7,195 bases of DNA from an uncultured Actinomycetes bacterium (GTDB lineage Bacteria > Actinomycetota > Actinomycetes > S36-B12), in NCBI GenBank assembly GCA_903918595.1, contig CAIXFB010000348.1, positions 1 through 7,195 of the forward strand, read 5' to 3'. Made by a program: the position numbers and the translations under genes. Positions 6,312 through 7,195 of the stretch are shown one piece after another (within the stretch, counting starts at the first letter, position 1; every line of letters begins with the position of its first letter). The notes beneath the pieces were generated by a model, which searched no databases, had not been told where the DNA came from, and saw only the letters and a list, made by a program, of their open reading frames with translations.

Positions 6312-6316
6312 GAAAG
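6311..6316 (+). promoter_or_regulatory. Candidate ribosome binding site of glmU
   Basis: GGAAAG, overlapping the last base of the SDR stop codon, lies eight bases before the ATG at 6325. The in-frame GTG at 6343 has only AAGG two bases away, which is too close, so the ATG is preferred. Confidence 0.45.
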
Positions 6317-6324
6317 TGCGGGCG

Positions 6325-7195
6325 ATGCGCAAAGATAAGGCCGTGACCCGACCAGCAGCCATCATCATCTTGGCCGCCGGTGAAGGCACCCGCATGAAGT
6401 CGGCTTTGCCCAAAGTCCTGCACCCCATCGCTGGTCGCACACTGCTCGGGCATGTGATTGAGGCCGCAGCTGCCGCCGAACCCGAACACCTGGTCATCGT
6501 GATTGGCCACGGTCGCGACCAAGTGCAGGCGCACATCGAAGAAGTTGCCCCCTGGGCGCTGACCGCGGTGCAGGAACAACAAAACGGAACTGGCCACGCG
6601 GTTCGGATAGCGCTGGAGTCGTTGCACACGGCAGCGCCAGAACTCACCGGTCCAATCGTGGTTCTCACCGGCGACACTCCGCTTCTCACCGGCACCACTG
6701 TGCGCAAGTTGGTGTCCGATCATGGGCGGGCCGCAGCAGGTGTCACGATGATCACCGCCCGACTGAATGATCCCAGTGGTTACGGCCGAGTGTTGCGCGA
6801 TGTTGATGGCGAAGTGTTTTCCGTCGTCGAACATAAAGACGCAACCATCGAACAACTCGACGTCGACGAAATCAACTCGGGTATGTATGCATTCGATGCA
6901 CAAGAGTTGCGCACGGCCCTCACCCAGCTCACCACAAACAATGCCCAAGGCGAGGAGTACCTCACCGACGTCATCTCCATCATGCGTAATTCGGGCCGTG
7001 CCGTCATTGGCAGTATGTGCCCTGACAGCAACGAGATCCTCGGGGTCAATGATCGAGTGCAACTTGCAGAAGCTGCTGCATTGATGCGCAATCGCATCAA
7101 TGAATCGTGGATGCGTGAAGGCGTGACGATGGCTGATCCGGCAACCACATGGATCGACGTGGATGTTGAACTTGAACGCGACGTCACACTGCTCC
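6325..7195 (+). CDS. glmU: Bifunctional GlmU (UDP-N-acetylglucosamine synthesis), partial
   Basis: GlmU acetylates glucosamine-1-phosphate and then transfers UMP to give UDP-GlcNAc, the precursor of peptidoglycan. The window holds the first 290 codons, essentially the whole uridyltransferase domain. Motifs are LAAGEGTRMKS (16-26) with K30, QNGTGHAV (86-93), LTGDTPLL with metal-binding D117, GYGRV (152-156), VEHKDAT (168-174), INSGMY (183-188), EEYLTD (210-215) and GVNDR with N242 (240-244). The start of the left-handed beta-helix acetyltransferase domain follows from about GVTMADPATTWID; most of it is beyond the edge. The start may instead be GTG 6343, which gives VTRPAAIIILAAG and is closer to the usual N-terminus. 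It begins 13 bases after the SDR stop, so read-through from the amine operon is likely unless a promoter lies inside the SDR gene. Confidence 0.96.
   Translation, partial: MRKDKAVTRPAAIIILAAGEGTRMKSALPKVLHPIAGRTLLGHVIEAAAAAEPEHLVIVIGHGRDQVQAHIEEVAPWALTAVQEQQNGTGHAVRIALESLHTAAPELTGPIVVLTGDTPLLTGTTVRKLVSDHGRAAAGVTMITARLNDPSGYGRVLRDVDGEVFSVVEHKDATIEQLDVDEINSGMYAFDAQELRTALTQLTTNNAQGEEYLTDVISIMRNSGRAVIGSMCPDSNEILGVNDRVQLAEAAALMRNRINESWMREGVTMADPATTWIDVDVELERDVTLL

Noticed and set aside
6126..7062. Long minus-strand open frames opposite glmU and the SDR end
   Set aside because: They lie opposite strongly recognised plus-strand genes and show no domain motifs; such antisense frames are common in GC-rich DNA.

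Overview
The window looks like the chromosome of a high-GC actinobacterium (GC roughly 60% by eye, not computed). Support comes from a DesA3-like acyl-CoA Delta9 desaturase, a tRNA-Gln gene with encoded CCA lying on the same side as glmU, strong GGAGG-type ribosome binding sites, and a PuuA/GlnA4-like glutamine-synthetase paralogue of the kind common in Streptomyces, Mycobacterium and relatives. The genus cannot be fixed from this sequence.

Layout: on the minus strand, bases 1-825 carry the first 275 codons of a membrane fatty acid desaturase, which runs off the left edge. Its upstream region holds a tandem pair of 15-bp TTACG-N4-CGTA inverted repeats (858-888) that look like a repressor operator. 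A plus-strand tRNA-Gln(TTG) occupies 937-1010. A plus-strand gene train follows: an ethanolamine-type APC permease (1142-2695), a gamma-glutamyl-amine ligase of the glutamine synthetase fold (2760-4124), an aldehyde dehydrogenase (4172-5527), an SDR oxidoreductase (5535-6311), and the start of glmU (6325 to the right edge). Gaps inside the train are 64, 47, 7 and 13 bases. No stretch over 300 bases lacks a gene.

The four central genes fit a catabolic pathway for ethanolamine or a similar short amino alcohol. The permease imports the amine and the ligase attaches it to glutamate at the cost of ATP. The SDR could then oxidise the free hydroxyl to an aldehyde and the aldehyde dehydrogenase could oxidise that to the acid. 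For ethanolamine the product would be gamma-glutamylglycine. The final amidohydrolase that would release glutamate and glycine is not in the window. Neither are ethanolamine ammonia-lyase, microcompartment genes or a dedicated regulator. The first step (GlnA4, gamma-glutamylethanolamide synthetase) is known from Streptomyces coelicolor; the assignment of the later steps here is inference.

Regulatory signals include a near-consensus CRP/GlxR-type site (1072-1087) before the permease. A long perfect hairpin sits between the permease and the ligase, beside a smaller hairpin that covers the ligase ribosome binding site. The essential gene glmU starts only 13 bases after the SDR, so it may be read from the catabolic operon. 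The cassette appears to lie between tRNA-Gln and glmU, which I recall as neighbours in other actinobacteria.
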